A stretch of 64,000 nucleotides of DNA from positions 72,397,501-72,461,500 of the forward strand of contig JAMJFZ010000199.1 in assembly GCA_026225945.1 (NCBI GenBank), written 5' to 3'. Both the position numbers and the translations under genes were made by a program. The notes beneath the pieces are model-generated. The model saw only the letters and a list, made by a program, of their open reading frames with translations, did not search any database and was not told the DNA's origin. Below are positions 13,046 to 24,321 of the stretch, piece after piece (position 1 is the first letter of the stretch; each line of letters opens with the position of its first letter). This DNA comes from Cricetomys ansorgei. Taxonomy: Eukaryota; Chordata; Mammalia; Rodentia; Nesomyidae.

Positions 13046-13073
13046 GTTATACCAGTCAATGGAAAGTGAAAGC
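13046..13073 (-). promoter_or_regulatory. Interferon-response-like element plus TATA-like box, left APOL promoter
   Basis: Plus-strand bases 13061-13073 read GGAAAGTGAAAGC, matching the GAAANNGAAA core bound by IRF/ISGF3 factors. The minus-strand TATAAC box follows at 13051-13046. Position just upstream of the putative first exon fits the interferon inducibility known for several APOL genes. The bare core occurs by chance about twice per 64 kb, so the support comes from position and from its presence in both arms. Confidence 0.5.
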
Positions 13074-13832
13074 CCCACCTTCCCAGCGAGGTCCAACCCA
13101 CACAATAGAATGGCCACTTGTGGGGTACCACCCGCAGTCCCACCCTCCTGGCTGACCCACACGAAGGAAGGAACAACCTACCTCCACATCCCAGGTCCTT
13201 CTCCACCCATGACACCGTGGTGGGCACTTCTCTGCGGATTTCAGGCAGAAAGGCCTGCCGGCACAGACTGTGGGACCCTCTGTAGATCACCCCTCGGTGG
13301 CCCTGCTCTGTCCACCCACTCTCTCCAGCAGGACATGTCTCCCTTCTCCTCCTCTTGTCCCCATGCCGGGGTCTGCTGCTGCAGACAGTGGTGCTGTTGC
13401 ATATCTGGCTCCTGGATATCTGCCCACATGGCTTCTTCTGCCTCAAGCCCCATTCTGCCCAAGGAACCATCATTGCTTCCTCTCAGAAGCCCCCAGCATC
13501 CTCCATAGCAGACTCCCCCATTCCCTCTTGGCTCTCCCAGACTTGAGGTCAAATTCCACTGCCTGGCCAAAGTCTCCTGTGTACCAGCTCACATACCTCA
13601 GTGGCTGTGGAAGAGCTCTGCCTTGCTCCAAGCAGAAGGGACTTTACCCAAGGCTGGACCCCAGGGACCAGCTGGCCTTTGCATCACGACAGGCATCATC
13701 CCCCAGGTGTGTCCCTGGGGCTGATGGCCATCCCCATCCAGCGTCTCAGAGAAGGATAGCAGGTGATACTGGATCTTCGTAACTGTCAGCAACTCATTTA
13801 CTGTACTGGTTAAGTGGAGTTTTAGGATCATT

Positions 13833-13906
13833 TCTTTCTTTCCTTCTCTCTCTCTTCCTTCCTTCCTTCCTTCCTTCCTGTCTTTCTTTCTTCTTCTTCT
13901 TCTTTT

Positions 13907-13937
<31 letters not shown>

Positions 13938-13945
13938 GTTTTGTT
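13833..13945. repeat. Pyrimidine-rich and (TTTTG)n low-complexity sequence
   Basis: CTTT/CCTT repeats followed by TTTTG repeats that run into the antisense B1. This lies where the arm homology stops. Confidence 0.8.
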
Positions 13946-14095
13946 TTGAGGCAGAGTTTCTCTGAGTAGCTCTGACTGTCCTGGAACTCATTCTATAGAC
14001 CAGGCTGGACTGGAACTCACAGTGATCCACCTGCCTCTGCCTCCTGAGTGCTGGTGTTAAAGGCGTGTGCCACCACCACCACCGAGCTTAGGATC
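13946..14095 (-). repeat. B1 SINE
   Basis: Antisense B1, with GGCAGAGTTTCTCTG, CAGGCTGG and CCTGCCTCTGCCTCC blocks. Confidence 0.85.
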
Positions 14096-14679
14096 TTTTT
14101 TTTAACACTAAGTGTTTCAATGTTTTATCAAATCAATACATTCTCATTGCTGATAATGGAGTGATGAGCTGTGGTTTTCTCCAGCTGTGAACAAGACTCA
14201 AGCTAAGACCTACTTTCAGACGCTAGACCCTTGGCAGCACACTTTCTGGTTTAAAGTTTTTTGCTTGTTTTCATTTTTTCTTCTTAGATTCTCTTGTTCT
14301 CAGTTCTTCCCACTTTTCTCGGCACAACTTTATCTTGGCAGTCAGAGGACACCACGGTGAGACGCAGGACCACGCAAATGTCCACAAGAGCTGTGAGGCT
14401 GGCCATGATGGAGACCCACTGAGCAGGATGTAGAGTAAACCGGAACCTCAATGCACTCCTGAGCAAAGTCGAGTCGGGCTACAGGACCCAGGTGCAGAGT
14501 CACAGGAAGGAGGAATAAGGATTACAGCCTCCAAGTGCACAAGCAGAGCCCATCCCACCCAGATATCCTGAAGATCTGCTAAAGAACGGCTCCATTGACC
14601 AGTGACAGGGCAAGGAACGTCACCCAGGGTGGCTGCCACTTCAGAGGTAGAGATGCTGAGAAGACCTTTGGTCCAGAGG

Positions 14680-15600
14680 CAATTGCAGCCAAGGGGATGT
14701 GACCAAATGCAATGGGAAGCAACTCTGAAGTGGCTTTAGGAGGCAGAGGTGAACACCATCACTACGTAGTGGACTTCAGAGGGGTCAGCAGCCAAGGCAT
14801 AGGTTCATCATAGTCACCCCAGGGAGGGCCCATCCTAAAAGGGACAACTGGCTCAGAGGAGCTGGATGCTGCAATGGCTGCCTCACAACAGAGGCTAATC
14901 TCTCTGCTGACCCTCCTTTCTCTAGCGACCATGGAGGGCACACGGATTTTCCAACTGAGCTTGTAACACGGAACTTCTGAAGTTATATAAGGTGTCAACA
15001 CAGACAACCCTGCCAGGACTGCAAAGCACGGGGAAGGGAATTGCACCTCGTGTTAAAGGCCCTGGGCGTGGAAGGGGTAACTGACACTGCAAACTCATCC
15101 AGTCTCATCCTCAGACAACCTTATCGTGTCTGCTCATACGGCATATCATGCTCTGAATAATGCGGAAAATTCAGAACTAAGTGTAAGGCATCAGAATTAA
15201 ACCCACAGTCATAGCATTTCCACATTGAAATGCAAATAGCTCTTCTCTCTGATGTATGCGTAATGGTGAGGAGCATTAGACACATTGGCTAAGTGGACAC
15301 AGCAGCTTTGCAATTCTGATTTAAACCAGATTGAGAAATGGACTCAGAGGTTGGTGCTCACCTTGAAGACTCTGCTGAGTACCGAGGGAATTGCCAGTGA
15401 GCTTCAGATAGTGAGAGGTTGAAGGCTCAAGTTCAGTAAATTCCCACATAGATAGAGAGGCTGGGCAGGTAGTCAGGGGAGGCGCTGGGGAGCTACCACA
15501 ACAAACAGCTCTGCAGTGTGGTCCAAGGACACCACCCCAGGCCCCAGTCACTCAGAAGGGTTGGCCAGTGTCTATGTCATGCCATGGCATGGCCTTGGAA
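14680..15600 (+). repeat. APOL upstream unit, copy 2
   Basis: Homologous to about 1-720 and 61190-62070. It lies upstream of the left APOL gene's promoter. The right arm lacks it. Confidence 0.6.
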
Positions 15601-16272
15601 TCTGTGGCACTTGACTGAGCTAACCAGAGAGAGGACAAACACAAAGTATGGAGTTGTCATGTGATCCAGTAATCCCACTTCAGAAGAGAACAGACACTTG
15701 ACCCCCACACTCACGGCAATGTGGTTCATAACAGCCTACAGGTGGACCAGCCGACGCCCATTTATGCAGGAACGGATATGAAAATGCAGCAGTACACAGA
15801 CGGAATGTCCTTCCACATTCAAGATGCAGGAGCATCTGACACAGGCTAGAGCACGGATGAGCTCGAGGACATTAGCGTAAGAGGACACGCCGCACACAGA
15901 CAGGCACATCCGGCACGAGGACCATGGGCAGCGAGACCCTGCCGAGGATCTGAGTGTGGCTGCGAGCACTGTGTGGGGGGAGTGGTGGCTTTAAGGAGCA
16001 GGAGTCTCTCAGCAAGATGGGTGAGTTCTATTCTGGATGGACAGACTTGGTTCGCAACGTAAGCGTTGTGCCTGTCGCTGCAACGCACACTCAACGGTAG
16101 TGACCAGGGCAGGGCTTACATCACGTGTATTTAACTAAAGCTAAGAGTATTAAGTCTTTCAAAAATGCCCATTTTTCTGGAGAAAACTGAATCGCATGGA
16201 CCCTCTGCAAAAGTTCACCAGTGTTCTCCCACACACGGTCAGAGGCTTCACAGAGTGTCAGAGTGATGCAAT
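15570..16272 (+). repeat. Inner part of the inverted duplication, left side (old L1 fragment)
   Basis: Reverse complement of 31012-31250 plus 32236-32730. It contains an ancient L1M-like 3' fragment in sense orientation (for example the CCAGTAATCCCACTTC stretch near 15665). The right-side copy is split by a younger L1, and the left copy shows the unoccupied site at about 16014-16030. Confidence 0.8.
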
Positions 16273-16740
16273 GGGCATTTTGAAAGACAGTATTTTTTAA
16301 CTGTAGCTAAATATACATGATTTAAACCCTGCCTTGGTCACCATTGCCGAGTGTGCATCCCCGTGACAGGCACAGTGCTGACGCTGTGAAGCCAGCATCG
16401 CCATCCAGAATAGAACTCACTTCATCTTCTTTTTAATATAATTATCATTATTATTATTATTTTTCTTCTCTGTTAGAATACATCCAGAATCCAATCATCC
16501 CCTCCCTCCACTCTCCCAGCTCTCCCCTTTTCCCCTCTCCCCCATATCCACTTCTCCTTGCTTCCTCTCAAACACCATGGGATGGAGCCCATCTGGCCTG
16601 TGGCTAGGGAAGATGGGCAGGAGGGTCTGACTGGGTCCCCAGTCCTGATGCCACCGATCAGCACACAGCCTCTGAAAGCCTCTTCCTACAGCCAGACACT
16701 GGTGGAAATGTTGACCTGACAGTGTGCCAGGGCTTGTATC
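16273..16740 (-). repeat. Second, direct copy of the inner-arm segment
   Basis: Bases 16273-16560 match 31085-31400 in the same orientation, including the start of the younger L1 (T-rich stretch, then pyrimidine-rich 3' UTR). With the adjoining 16030-16250 this makes a local imperfect palindrome centred near 16210. The end, 16570-16735, matches 21461-21625 in reverse complement. Confidence 0.75.
16441..16465 (+). repeat. (ATT)n microsatellite
   Basis: Short ATT repeat at the tail of an L1 3' end. The counterpart is at 31260-31305. Confidence 0.8.
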
Positions 16741-16744
16741 CTTA

Positions 16745-18090
16745 GATCGATCTATCATCTATCTATCTCTCCTTCACTCCTCTTCCTCCCTCTCCCTCTC
16801 CTTCCAATCCTCTTTCTCCTTCTAAAAATCCATGACAGGTGACGGAGTCATTATGAAGGACGGACACATGCTTTTGTAGACGAGCGTGACCACATAGAAT
16901 AGGAAACAAAGGCTGGTGCTCTCTCTGTTCATGACAGCCAGAGTTCAAGGCCATTGCTTCCCACCAAACGTGCTGCCGCAGCAGATTCCAAGATGGAGGC
17001 AGGCAGATGGTGGAGTCCGATGGGGCCCCGGAAGTCTACCCTGCTGCCCCACCTCACCCATGGGCGTGTCACCAAGTTCAGCAGAGAGAATTTTGAGAAT
17101 TAATGTGATTGGTAAACCGACTGCCCATGAGACGAAGGAGGAGAGAAGGCACAATACAGCAGGGTACACAGCGGAGATGTGGAGCTGGAGTCCTGGCGGA
17201 ATGAGGTGCAGGGGTCCCCCTAGGATGCAAAGGACGACCCCCCACACCAGGTGTAGCAGAAAGGATTTCCAGAGTTGAGTGTGGTAGAAAGGACAGCAGA
17301 CCTGGAGGAGACCTTGAGGGGAGAGAGGGAAGATGGTGGGGTGCAGTGGGGTGCACAGCAGAGATGTACACCTAAAGTCCTGGTGGGATCAGATGCAAGG
17401 GTCCCCCAGGGAGGCAGTGGCCACTGCTACCCCCCACCCACCCCACCGCAGACAGAGAAAATCTAACTGGAAGCACAGTCACAGGTGCTGACATGACCAA
17501 GAAGGGCAGAAAAGAGCAAAGTGACACAGAGTGGGGGAGACAGTGGTGAGCACTACGGAGAAACAAAAGGCTGGGGGGCCAATGCCAAGCATGGGAGTGC
17601 ATCCAGGCAGGACGGGTCCTGTTGCCGACCTCCATGAGGGGGCGGGGAAAGCATAGACTGCAGCGCCGCCTGCTGGTGGCAGGCTGCAGGCACAGGGCCT
17701 GAGGAGGCAGGTCAGTCCTGCTGCCGCTGGACCAAGGTGGTCAGAAAGATTTCCCAGCTGGGGAAAAAGTCTCATCTTCTGGGCAAGTTCTCAGAATGGG
17801 ACTGGCCTTCGGGCCACCCCGGACCCGCCTGGCTGCTTCGCAGCCTGGCATACAGAAGCTGAGTCACTGCTCCTATGGCTGAGGCTGCCGCTCATAGCAG
17901 CTTCACTGGTGGGGTAGGAGAGTGTGGGTGCAGCACTTCCTGTGCGATGTGGACTGTAGGCACAAGGCCTGCCGTAGCTAAGGGCAGGACGTGGTCCAAC
18001 AACATAGACTCTGAGCAGGTCCTGCCCACTGGCAAGCTGTCAAACTCAGGATCACTCTGAACCAGGACCGGACAACAAGATGTCCCAGCT
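16745..18090. other. Repeat-rich unassigned stretch
   Basis: CT-rich start, then GC-rich sequence with the local duplication at 17150-17445. No coding region is supported. Confidence 0.3.
17150..17445 (+). repeat. Local tandem duplication of about 185 bp
   Basis: GCACAGCAGAGATGTA- and GGTCCCCC-containing stretches near 17165-17260 recur at 17345-17440 with moderate divergence. Confidence 0.5.
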
Positions 18091-18092
18091 TA

Positions 18093-18093
18093 A

Positions 18094-18141
<48 letters not shown>

Positions 18142-18352
18142 AAAAGAAAGAAAGAAAGGAAAGGAAGGAAGGAAGGAAGGAAGGAAGGAAGGAAGGAAGG
18201 AAGGAAGGAAGGAAGGAAGGAAGGAAGAAGGAAGGAAGAAAGAAAGAAAAGAAAAAGAAAAGAAAAGAAAAGAAAAGAAAAGAAAAGAAAAGAAAAGAAA
18301 AGAAAAGAAAAGAAAAGAAAAGAAAAGAAAAGAAAAGAAAAGAAAAGAAAGA
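18093..18352 (+). repeat. (GAAA)n, (GGAA)n, (GAAAA)n compound microsatellite
   Basis: About 260 bp of pure purine on the plus strand in three successive repeat types. Confidence 0.97.
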
Positions 18353-18854
18353 AGTGTCACCTTTCAGGCAAGGTCTCCACACAAGGGACCAGCCTTCCGG
18401 CTACCACTAGACCTTCCTGGCCACCTCACTGCCTTCTGCTCCTGTGGCTATGGCAGCTGCTTCGGATGCCCTCTCTGATGGGGTAGGGGAGGGCACAGAC
18501 TACAGCAATGCCAGAGGGCTGCAGGTACAAGGACCGAGGTGGCAGGATGGATGGATAGTGCTGGGGTAGAGGTGGGGCCCAGTTGTCTAGAATCATGGTG
18601 GGGCTTTGACTCCAAAACATGCTGCCAAATCTCTGGAGCACCCTGATTCTGAGCAACTGCAAGACATCCCAGCTGAAAAATGTTCCATGGGTGGGATTAA
18701 GCCTTCTCTTTCAGGGAGGGGCTTTTAAGGCATCAGGATGCTAATGTGGACCAGGATGGTTAGAGTTCCGTCCTCTCTGCTGACACTCCCAGAGGTCAAC
18801 TGGAACTAGACCCTGGCTTCACAAGGCGCTGACTCTGGCGGATAGACTGGGGCC

Positions 18855-19155
18855 CTGGGTGATGTCTGGGCACCTACCTGAAGTGTACAGGGGCCTGCAG
18901 GAGGCCCAGTGCCTACAGGATGCTGGCGGACATTCAGGATGTTCTGGTACATGTGGGATGGCCAGATACCTGTGGGATGTCCAGAAACTGAAGATGTCTG
19001 GGTGCCTGGGGGATAGCCGGGTACCTCCACAGTGTCTGGAAGTCTGTAGGAAGAATGGGTGTCTGCTTGATATCCAGCGTCTATGGGTTGGCTGGTGCCT
19101 GAATGATGTCTGGGTATCTGTGGGATGTCCTGGTACCTGCTGGAGGCGCAGACGC
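18855..19155 (+). repeat. Minisatellite related to 1618-1990
   Basis: Degenerate repeats of GATGTCTGGGTGCCTG-like units in the same orientation as the first array. Confidence 0.65.
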
Positions 19156-19167
19156 CAATAGGATATC

Positions 19168-19360
19168 CAGGAGTTGTAGAAGTTTATTTTTAGTTGTGTT
19201 TATAATATTGCTTGTGCACTGTTGGGTGAAGAGCTCCCTAGGTCTTGGCATTTTGTATTGTCTGCAGGTGGCGGGTATCTCTCTGTGTGTGTGGTGGGGG
19301 GATGTTTGATTGCTTATGATCTGCACCTGAGGAGTTCTGAATTAATAGAAACACCTGAGC
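19168..19360 (+). repeat. LTR-like dispersed repeat X, copy 1
   Basis: Starts GTTGTAGAAGTTTATTTTTAG, has TCTTGGCATTTTGTATTGTC and a degraded AATAAA-like end. Related copies are at 20555-20815, 43385-43590 and 45310-45566. Confidence 0.5.
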
Positions 19361-19389
19361 TCAGATGCTGTAGTCGGGCCAAGCTGGCT

Positions 19390-20352
19390 CCCTGCACTGA
19401 CTCTGAACCTGTGCTGTGTTGGTGCAATGGATCCACTGGGCTCAGGCTAGGGGAAGCAGGGGGCATGTCCCCCATTGTATTGCTGTGCAGACAATCTCTC
19501 TTTATTTCCTGCCACCTAGAGATGGTGCCAGGACACCCAATGGAGCTCATACATGTCTGACTGGGTTGACTATCAGCCAATGCCAGAATTGACTGGGCTT
19601 GAGGGCCTGTGTGCAGGTGTGTGCCAGATCAGAGGCAGAGGGACAAAGAGATGAACAGCAAACTTCCCTTCAGGCTTGTCCCTATGATCTTCCTCAATGC
19701 CTGTAAGAGCTTCCAGAATGTTCTTCATTGTGGCGTTGCCTCTGTCCTTGCACTTTTTGCAATCAGGGTCACCATGACTCTTGAGAATGTAGATTTGAGA
19801 GATACGTCCTTGCAACTCACTAATGGCTTTCAGCACCTGCAGAACCAACCCCAGAATTACATGCTGCTGAAGGGGACTGCTGTAGCCCAGGGTGCCCAAG
19901 GGTACCACCAGGGGTCAGGCTCGTGCCCAGTGGTTTATTTAGGAGTTGACTCTGTTGCTTGTTGGGAGAGAAACAGAGAATGACATGTTCATTTCATTAT
20001 GCACATGGGGGAGTAAGCCTCCCAGAACCTTGAGGAGCTGTCAGGATCCATCAAAGGAAGGGGGTGGGGAGCCCCTCCCAGGGAGCTCTCCGGGGGTGTG
20101 GATTCTCATTTCCAGCAATCTGATGGAAGCTGTGCAAGAGCGTGGGGTGTGCCAACCTGTCCCAGCACGCTCTGCTCCTGAGGATCGTGCAGTGCCCAGG
20201 GAGTCCTTCTGTGTCCGCAGCCCTCAGCCAACTTCTCTCTGTCAGTGGTGCCCTGTGGCCCGGAGTTGACACATCCATTTTTTTAAATATCAAGAATATC
20301 CTTTAAAAATTTTTAAAATAAACTTTATTATACAAGCTTGTAAAAAAAAAAA
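19390..20352 (+). other. Unassigned sequence ending in AATAAA and an A-run
   Basis: The end (AATAAA at about 20320, then 11 A at 20342) looks like the 3' end of a retrocopy. No parent gene is recognised, and short frames on both strands have no known domain. Confidence 0.2.
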
Positions 20353-20554
20353 GCTCTACACACGAGAATTAACAGAACACAAAGTCTATACAACTTAATG
20401 AACTTATATACTGTTAGAATAATTCTTCCATTTCTCTTGCAGAAGTCCACAGAGCCACAGTCACCTTCTCGTCTCTCATTTGAATAATGTATTTTGTAGC
20501 AGAACACCTACTGTGGTGGCTCAGCATATTCCTAGGTGGAAGACCTGCCAGCCT

Positions 20555-20815
20555 CAGCAGAGGGAACCACTATCCTGGCCAGCACCATACTAGACAGTGG
20601 AACCCCGAGGATACCAGCTCATGTATTTTTATTGATATAGAACTCTTCGGATGTTCTACTGATAGCACATGCAGATCATTGGCAATCAAACATCCCCCAC
20701 ATAAACCCAGCACCTGCGGACAATACAAAACACCAAGACCTAGGGAGGCCCGCACCCGAAAGTGCATAAAGAATCATTTTATACATAACTAAAAATAATC
20801 TTCTACAACAGTGAT
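20555..20815 (-). repeat. LTR-like dispersed repeat X, copy 2
   Basis: Reverse orientation of copy 1; GACAATACAAAACACCAAGA is the matching core. Confidence 0.5.
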
Positions 20816-21129
20816 TCACTTCTTGGTGAATCGTCACTGCTTTCCTACTTCACATTCTTTCCTGATGTCCCCGGGGCTCCGAGTCCACCAGGCACAGGTG
20901 CTGAGGCTCCTCTGCACCTGATGACCAAACTCCTTCCATAACTGCACTTGATGCCATTCTGCTGCAGTGCTGGGCCAGCAGAGCTGCTTTTGGTGGAAGC
21001 AACAAAGCCAACTCTGGTTGCCATGGTCAGAAAGAGCACTGGGGTGAGAGCTAGCCCCATTCAGAGGATGGAAAGGAACAAAATCCACTCCAGTCCCAGA
21101 CAAGAAGACCTTGCCAGACAAGTTGGAGT

Positions 21130-21245
21130 GTGGGGAGAGGGAGAGAGAGAAGAGAGAGAAAAAAAAGAGAGAGGGGGAGAAGGAGAGGGAAAGGGGAAGA
21201 GAGAGAAAGAGGGAGAGAGGGATATGGAGGAAAAAGGGTGGTGAG
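21130..21245 (+). repeat. GA-rich low-complexity sequence
   Basis: GAGAGG/GAGAAA-type purine-rich run. Confidence 0.85.
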
Positions 21246-21460
21246 AGAGAGCACACAAATGAACCCCATCCCCAAGATGATGGAACACGCATACTCTCGG
21301 ACTACATCTCAGATTCAGGCCAGAGGGCAAGACACCTAGCTTAGAATCATGTCCATATGTGTGTGCTGGTCTTTGCATCTCTGTTTGGAGATGTTCACAA
21401 GCACATGCATGTGTGTGTGTGTGTGCATAGTAGTACAAGAGAAGCTAGAGCCTGCTATTG

Positions 21461-21644
21461 CTGCCCTGGCACACTGTCAGGTCAACATTTCCTCCAGTGT
21501 CTGGCTATAGGAAGAGGCTTTCAGAGGCTGTGTGCTGATCGGTGGCATCCGAACTGGGGACCCAGTCAGACCCTCCTACCCATCTTCCCTAGCCACAGGC
21601 CAGATGGGCTCCATCCCATGGTATTTGAGTGCCATGACTCACAT
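21461..21644 (+). repeat. Inverted match to 16570-16735, flanking the provirus
   Basis: About 165 bp match the reverse complement of 16570-16735 with few differences by eye. The provirus begins just after this stretch, so the sequence 21461-21650 joined to 30794 onward is the pre-insertion locus. Confidence 0.7.
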
Positions 21645-21650
21645 GGGACC

Positions 21651-22076
21651 TGCCCTGACCCGCGGGGCCAGTAATTAGTGGGTCTCGAGGAGGACCATCC
21701 AAACCTCAAAGAGATGGGACGGGGAGAGAAAGACGGAGGCCAAGCAAATTGTCTAGGCTTCGTTTATTGAACATTTTACAGGGGGTTTTAAAGGGCAGGG
21801 ACAAAGAAGCAGTTGCAGTAGGGTGAACCTGAGGGCACGGAGTGAAATGATCTTGATACAGTGTGTGGTTTTTCTCAGAATGTCCTTTAATTGTCTAGTT
21901 CATAATACTATGAAAACTTACTAATTTCTCAAGCACTGAAGCAAGCAGAAGATCATTAATTTCTTAAGCACTGAAGCAAGCAGAAGGAACAAGGAAATTG
22001 CAGAGGGGCCAACTTACAGGGCATCGAGCTCCTTCTTGTCAGCCTGCCTGAATTATTAAGGGGGTGGTCTCCTACA
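21651..22076 (-). repeat. 3' LTR of the endogenous retrovirus (426 bp)
   Basis: Same ends as the 5' LTR. The extra 38 bp near 21945-21985 is a tandem copy of the AGCACTGAAGCAAGCAGA-containing stretch. The AATAAA signal lies at 21768-21763 on the minus strand. Confidence 0.92.
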
Positions 22077-22087
22077 TCTCCCCCTTA
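22077..22087 (-). other. Polypurine tract
   Basis: Minus strand AAGGGGGGAGA directly abuts the 3' LTR; it is the plus-strand primer site. Confidence 0.8.
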
Positions 22088-22246
22088 CCTTTACAACAAA
22101 ATGAGGCATCTGTCTTAGGCTAGGTGCCTTGCATCCAGGCTGGAAGGCCTGTCCTTCGTCACTGAAGGGACCACTGCAATATAGATGGACCTTCCTGAAT
22201 AAAGGACAGTGCCGGTCACCTCCACACCGGTGGTACCCTATCCCTG

Positions 22247-24279
22247 TCATGGATGACCCCATAATTTGCTCAAGTCCGTCTTTGGCCGAAGTTTGGTGAA
22301 ATCAAGGCCTGCCTTAGGTGAGCATGGGTTCTGACTGTCAGACCCTCTTTCTCCAGGGTCCATCCGATGGTAGTGGACCTGAACAGGCTTAGTAATGGCT
22401 GAGTCAATCTGAGCTCTGATAAACTCAGTGAGCTTACGAAATGCCCCGGGGCCCGAAGGAAATTAGCGATAGAAATCCTATAAATGGTCCCAGAAAAGCA
22501 GGAAGCAGTGTTGTTAGTAAAGGAGATGCAGAAAACCAATTTTATACCAGGCTTCACTTTTCTCTCTAGCTCTTTTTCTGTCTTCCAGGCTCTTTCTAAC
22601 CCTGTCCATGCTATCCTTGACTATGCCTGAGCGATCTGCGTAAAAACAACATTCCTCCTTAAGTGCTGCACAGAGGCCTCCTTGCTGTAGGAAAAGGAGG
22701 TCTAGTCCCCTGTGGTTCTGCAAGACAGCCTCAGCTAGAGAGGAGAGAGATTCAGAAAGAGCAGAGATGCTTTTTTGGAGCACAGCAATATCCTGATCTA
22801 TGACAGTACTCAGTCTCTGATAATTTTGGTCTCCTATTATAAGGGAGGAAATTCCTGTACCCGCGCCCACTGCCCCCAGCCCCAGGAGGATGGCAATGGT
22901 AGCTGCAGTGAGGGGCTCTCGTCGGTGTCTTGTCAATTCCGCGGTGGGTGCGTGTCCTTTGTCCCAAAAGTGTAGGAACTCATCTTCCTGAAAAACAGTT
23001 AGTTTGGGAAGCAGGGTAACAAAGATGCAAAATTCCTTATTTTTTAGGAAGGTGTCAATTACTATATAGGGGGTTAATCCACTGGAGCACACAAGGTACA
23101 GGCTCTCAGGGGCAGCCAAATAGGTGGCCGAGTTCAAGACAGTCTCAGTTTGATTGCAAATCTGTTCAAGCTGACTGGGAGCTTTCATATGAGGGCCAAC
23201 AAGACATGTTCCTATGCCTGAGACCTCGGAAAGAGTGATTCCCACCTTATTGGGAGCAGGTCTAAGGCTGGAGGTGTTATTTGTGTAGCTATATGAGGCA
23301 AGCTGAGCGACCCCCTCATAGAAAGGCAGGGAGGAATGATAGCAAATCCAGCACTCCCCTGAAGGAGTGGCGTTGTGAGCAGTTAAAACTTGCCATGACT
23401 CATTTACCATAGTAATTATAAGTTCTGCTGATGATGGGGGACCATCAGGCAGGGTGGGCTGAAACAAGGTGCTTGTTGGAGGTGACACACTGGGTGTTGG
23501 AGTTTTTTGGTTTGGTTGGGAGTTAGACTGTACTTTGGCGATCTGGGCATTCGGCCCTATAGAGATCTTCTGTTGATTTGGAAGGGCTTTAACCAGTTTA
23601 ATTCTAAAGGTGAGGCCAAAATCTTTATTATTTTTATATATTCTTAAGCCCCATTCATATCCTCTGTCGGTCCAACCAGTGACCTTTTTACCATTCTCGG
23701 TAAAAGTAATTAAAAGAGGATCGCACCATCCTTTTGTAGGAGAGTGAGAACTGCACTTACTCGTAGCTCTGTCTGAGCCTCTTTTAACTGTAATGTAATC
23801 CCATGAGGAGGAAGGATTCCAATAGGTGTCTCCTGTGGTCTCACAGCCCCAAGAGGCACAGAAGTAATCAGGGGAGTGGCCGCATTTATAATCTACAGAG
23901 CGGCCCCTGTGTGAGCCTGGGCACACATATATCCCAACTCCCTGTAGAGCTTCTCTTTTATCAGGGTTGTTGCAACCTGCTACATCGGAGGTGCCCCAGT
24001 ATTTCCATACCACCCATCGTCTGGAGCCTCTTGTTGTGGTGCAAGGATATCATGGACTCCCCAGTCAGGTGATGCCCCCAAAGCCAATTTGCAAAGATCG
24101 GGATTTAATGTTGGCCATGGCTGGGTAGCAGTGACGGTGGAACTGGAGTATATTATATCACCAGCCTCATTAATCACTTGCCAAGTATAATTATAAATTT
24201 GGTGTGGCGAAGCAGGTTTGTTGACGGAGGCAAGCACTGTGCTGGCCAGGACTCCAAGCAGGATCTGCAGAGGCATCAT
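22247..24279 (-). pseudogene. env: Retroviral env, gammaretrovirus type, frameshifted
   Basis: The envelope glycoprotein starts at 24279 with a hydrophobic signal peptide. A frameshift near 24000 shifts into a 499-codon open frame (24013-22514) carrying most of the surface subunit and much of the transmembrane subunit. Visible features: CWIC (CXXC) motif, several N-glycosylation sites, a basic cleavage site (RHRR), a Gly/Ala-rich fusion-peptide-like stretch, LQNHRGLDLLFLQQGG and the CX6CC motif, which mark gamma-type envelopes with disulfide-linked subunits. Another frameshift near 22530 puts the membrane-spanning segment and tail out of frame. The remaining tail reads to about 22247. Confidence 0.9.
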
Positions 24280-24321
24280 TTTTCTTCTTTTTTTTCCTGT
24301 AAAGAGAAAGAGAGGCGCATC

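Larger units (their letters stand above)
5060..13730 (+). repeat. Left arm of the large inverted duplication (outer part)
   Basis: This segment matches 33603-41600 in reverse complement. Shared landmarks in mirrored order are APOL exon 3, exon 2, exon 1, the (TG)n run at 10716-10763, the L1 end at 11925-12546, and the promoter at about 13060. Parts such as 12.7-13.5 kb look almost identical by eye. The left segment is about 0.7 kb longer, mainly in the intron between exons 1 and 2. Confidence 0.9.

Noticed and set aside
12742..13473. 243-codon frame mirrored by a 248-codon frame at 33862-34608
   Set aside because: Conserved only because the arms are nearly identical. It runs across the TATA box, first exon and donor of the APOL gene and has no recognisable domain.
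17978..18478. Long frames with Ser/Phe/Leu or Lys/Glu repeats on both strands
   Set aside because: Simple-repeat translation.
19573..19908. 111-codon minus-strand frame with Cys/Lys-rich segment
   Set aside because: No family recognised, and the region has signs of a retrocopy or repeat; kept only as unassigned sequence.
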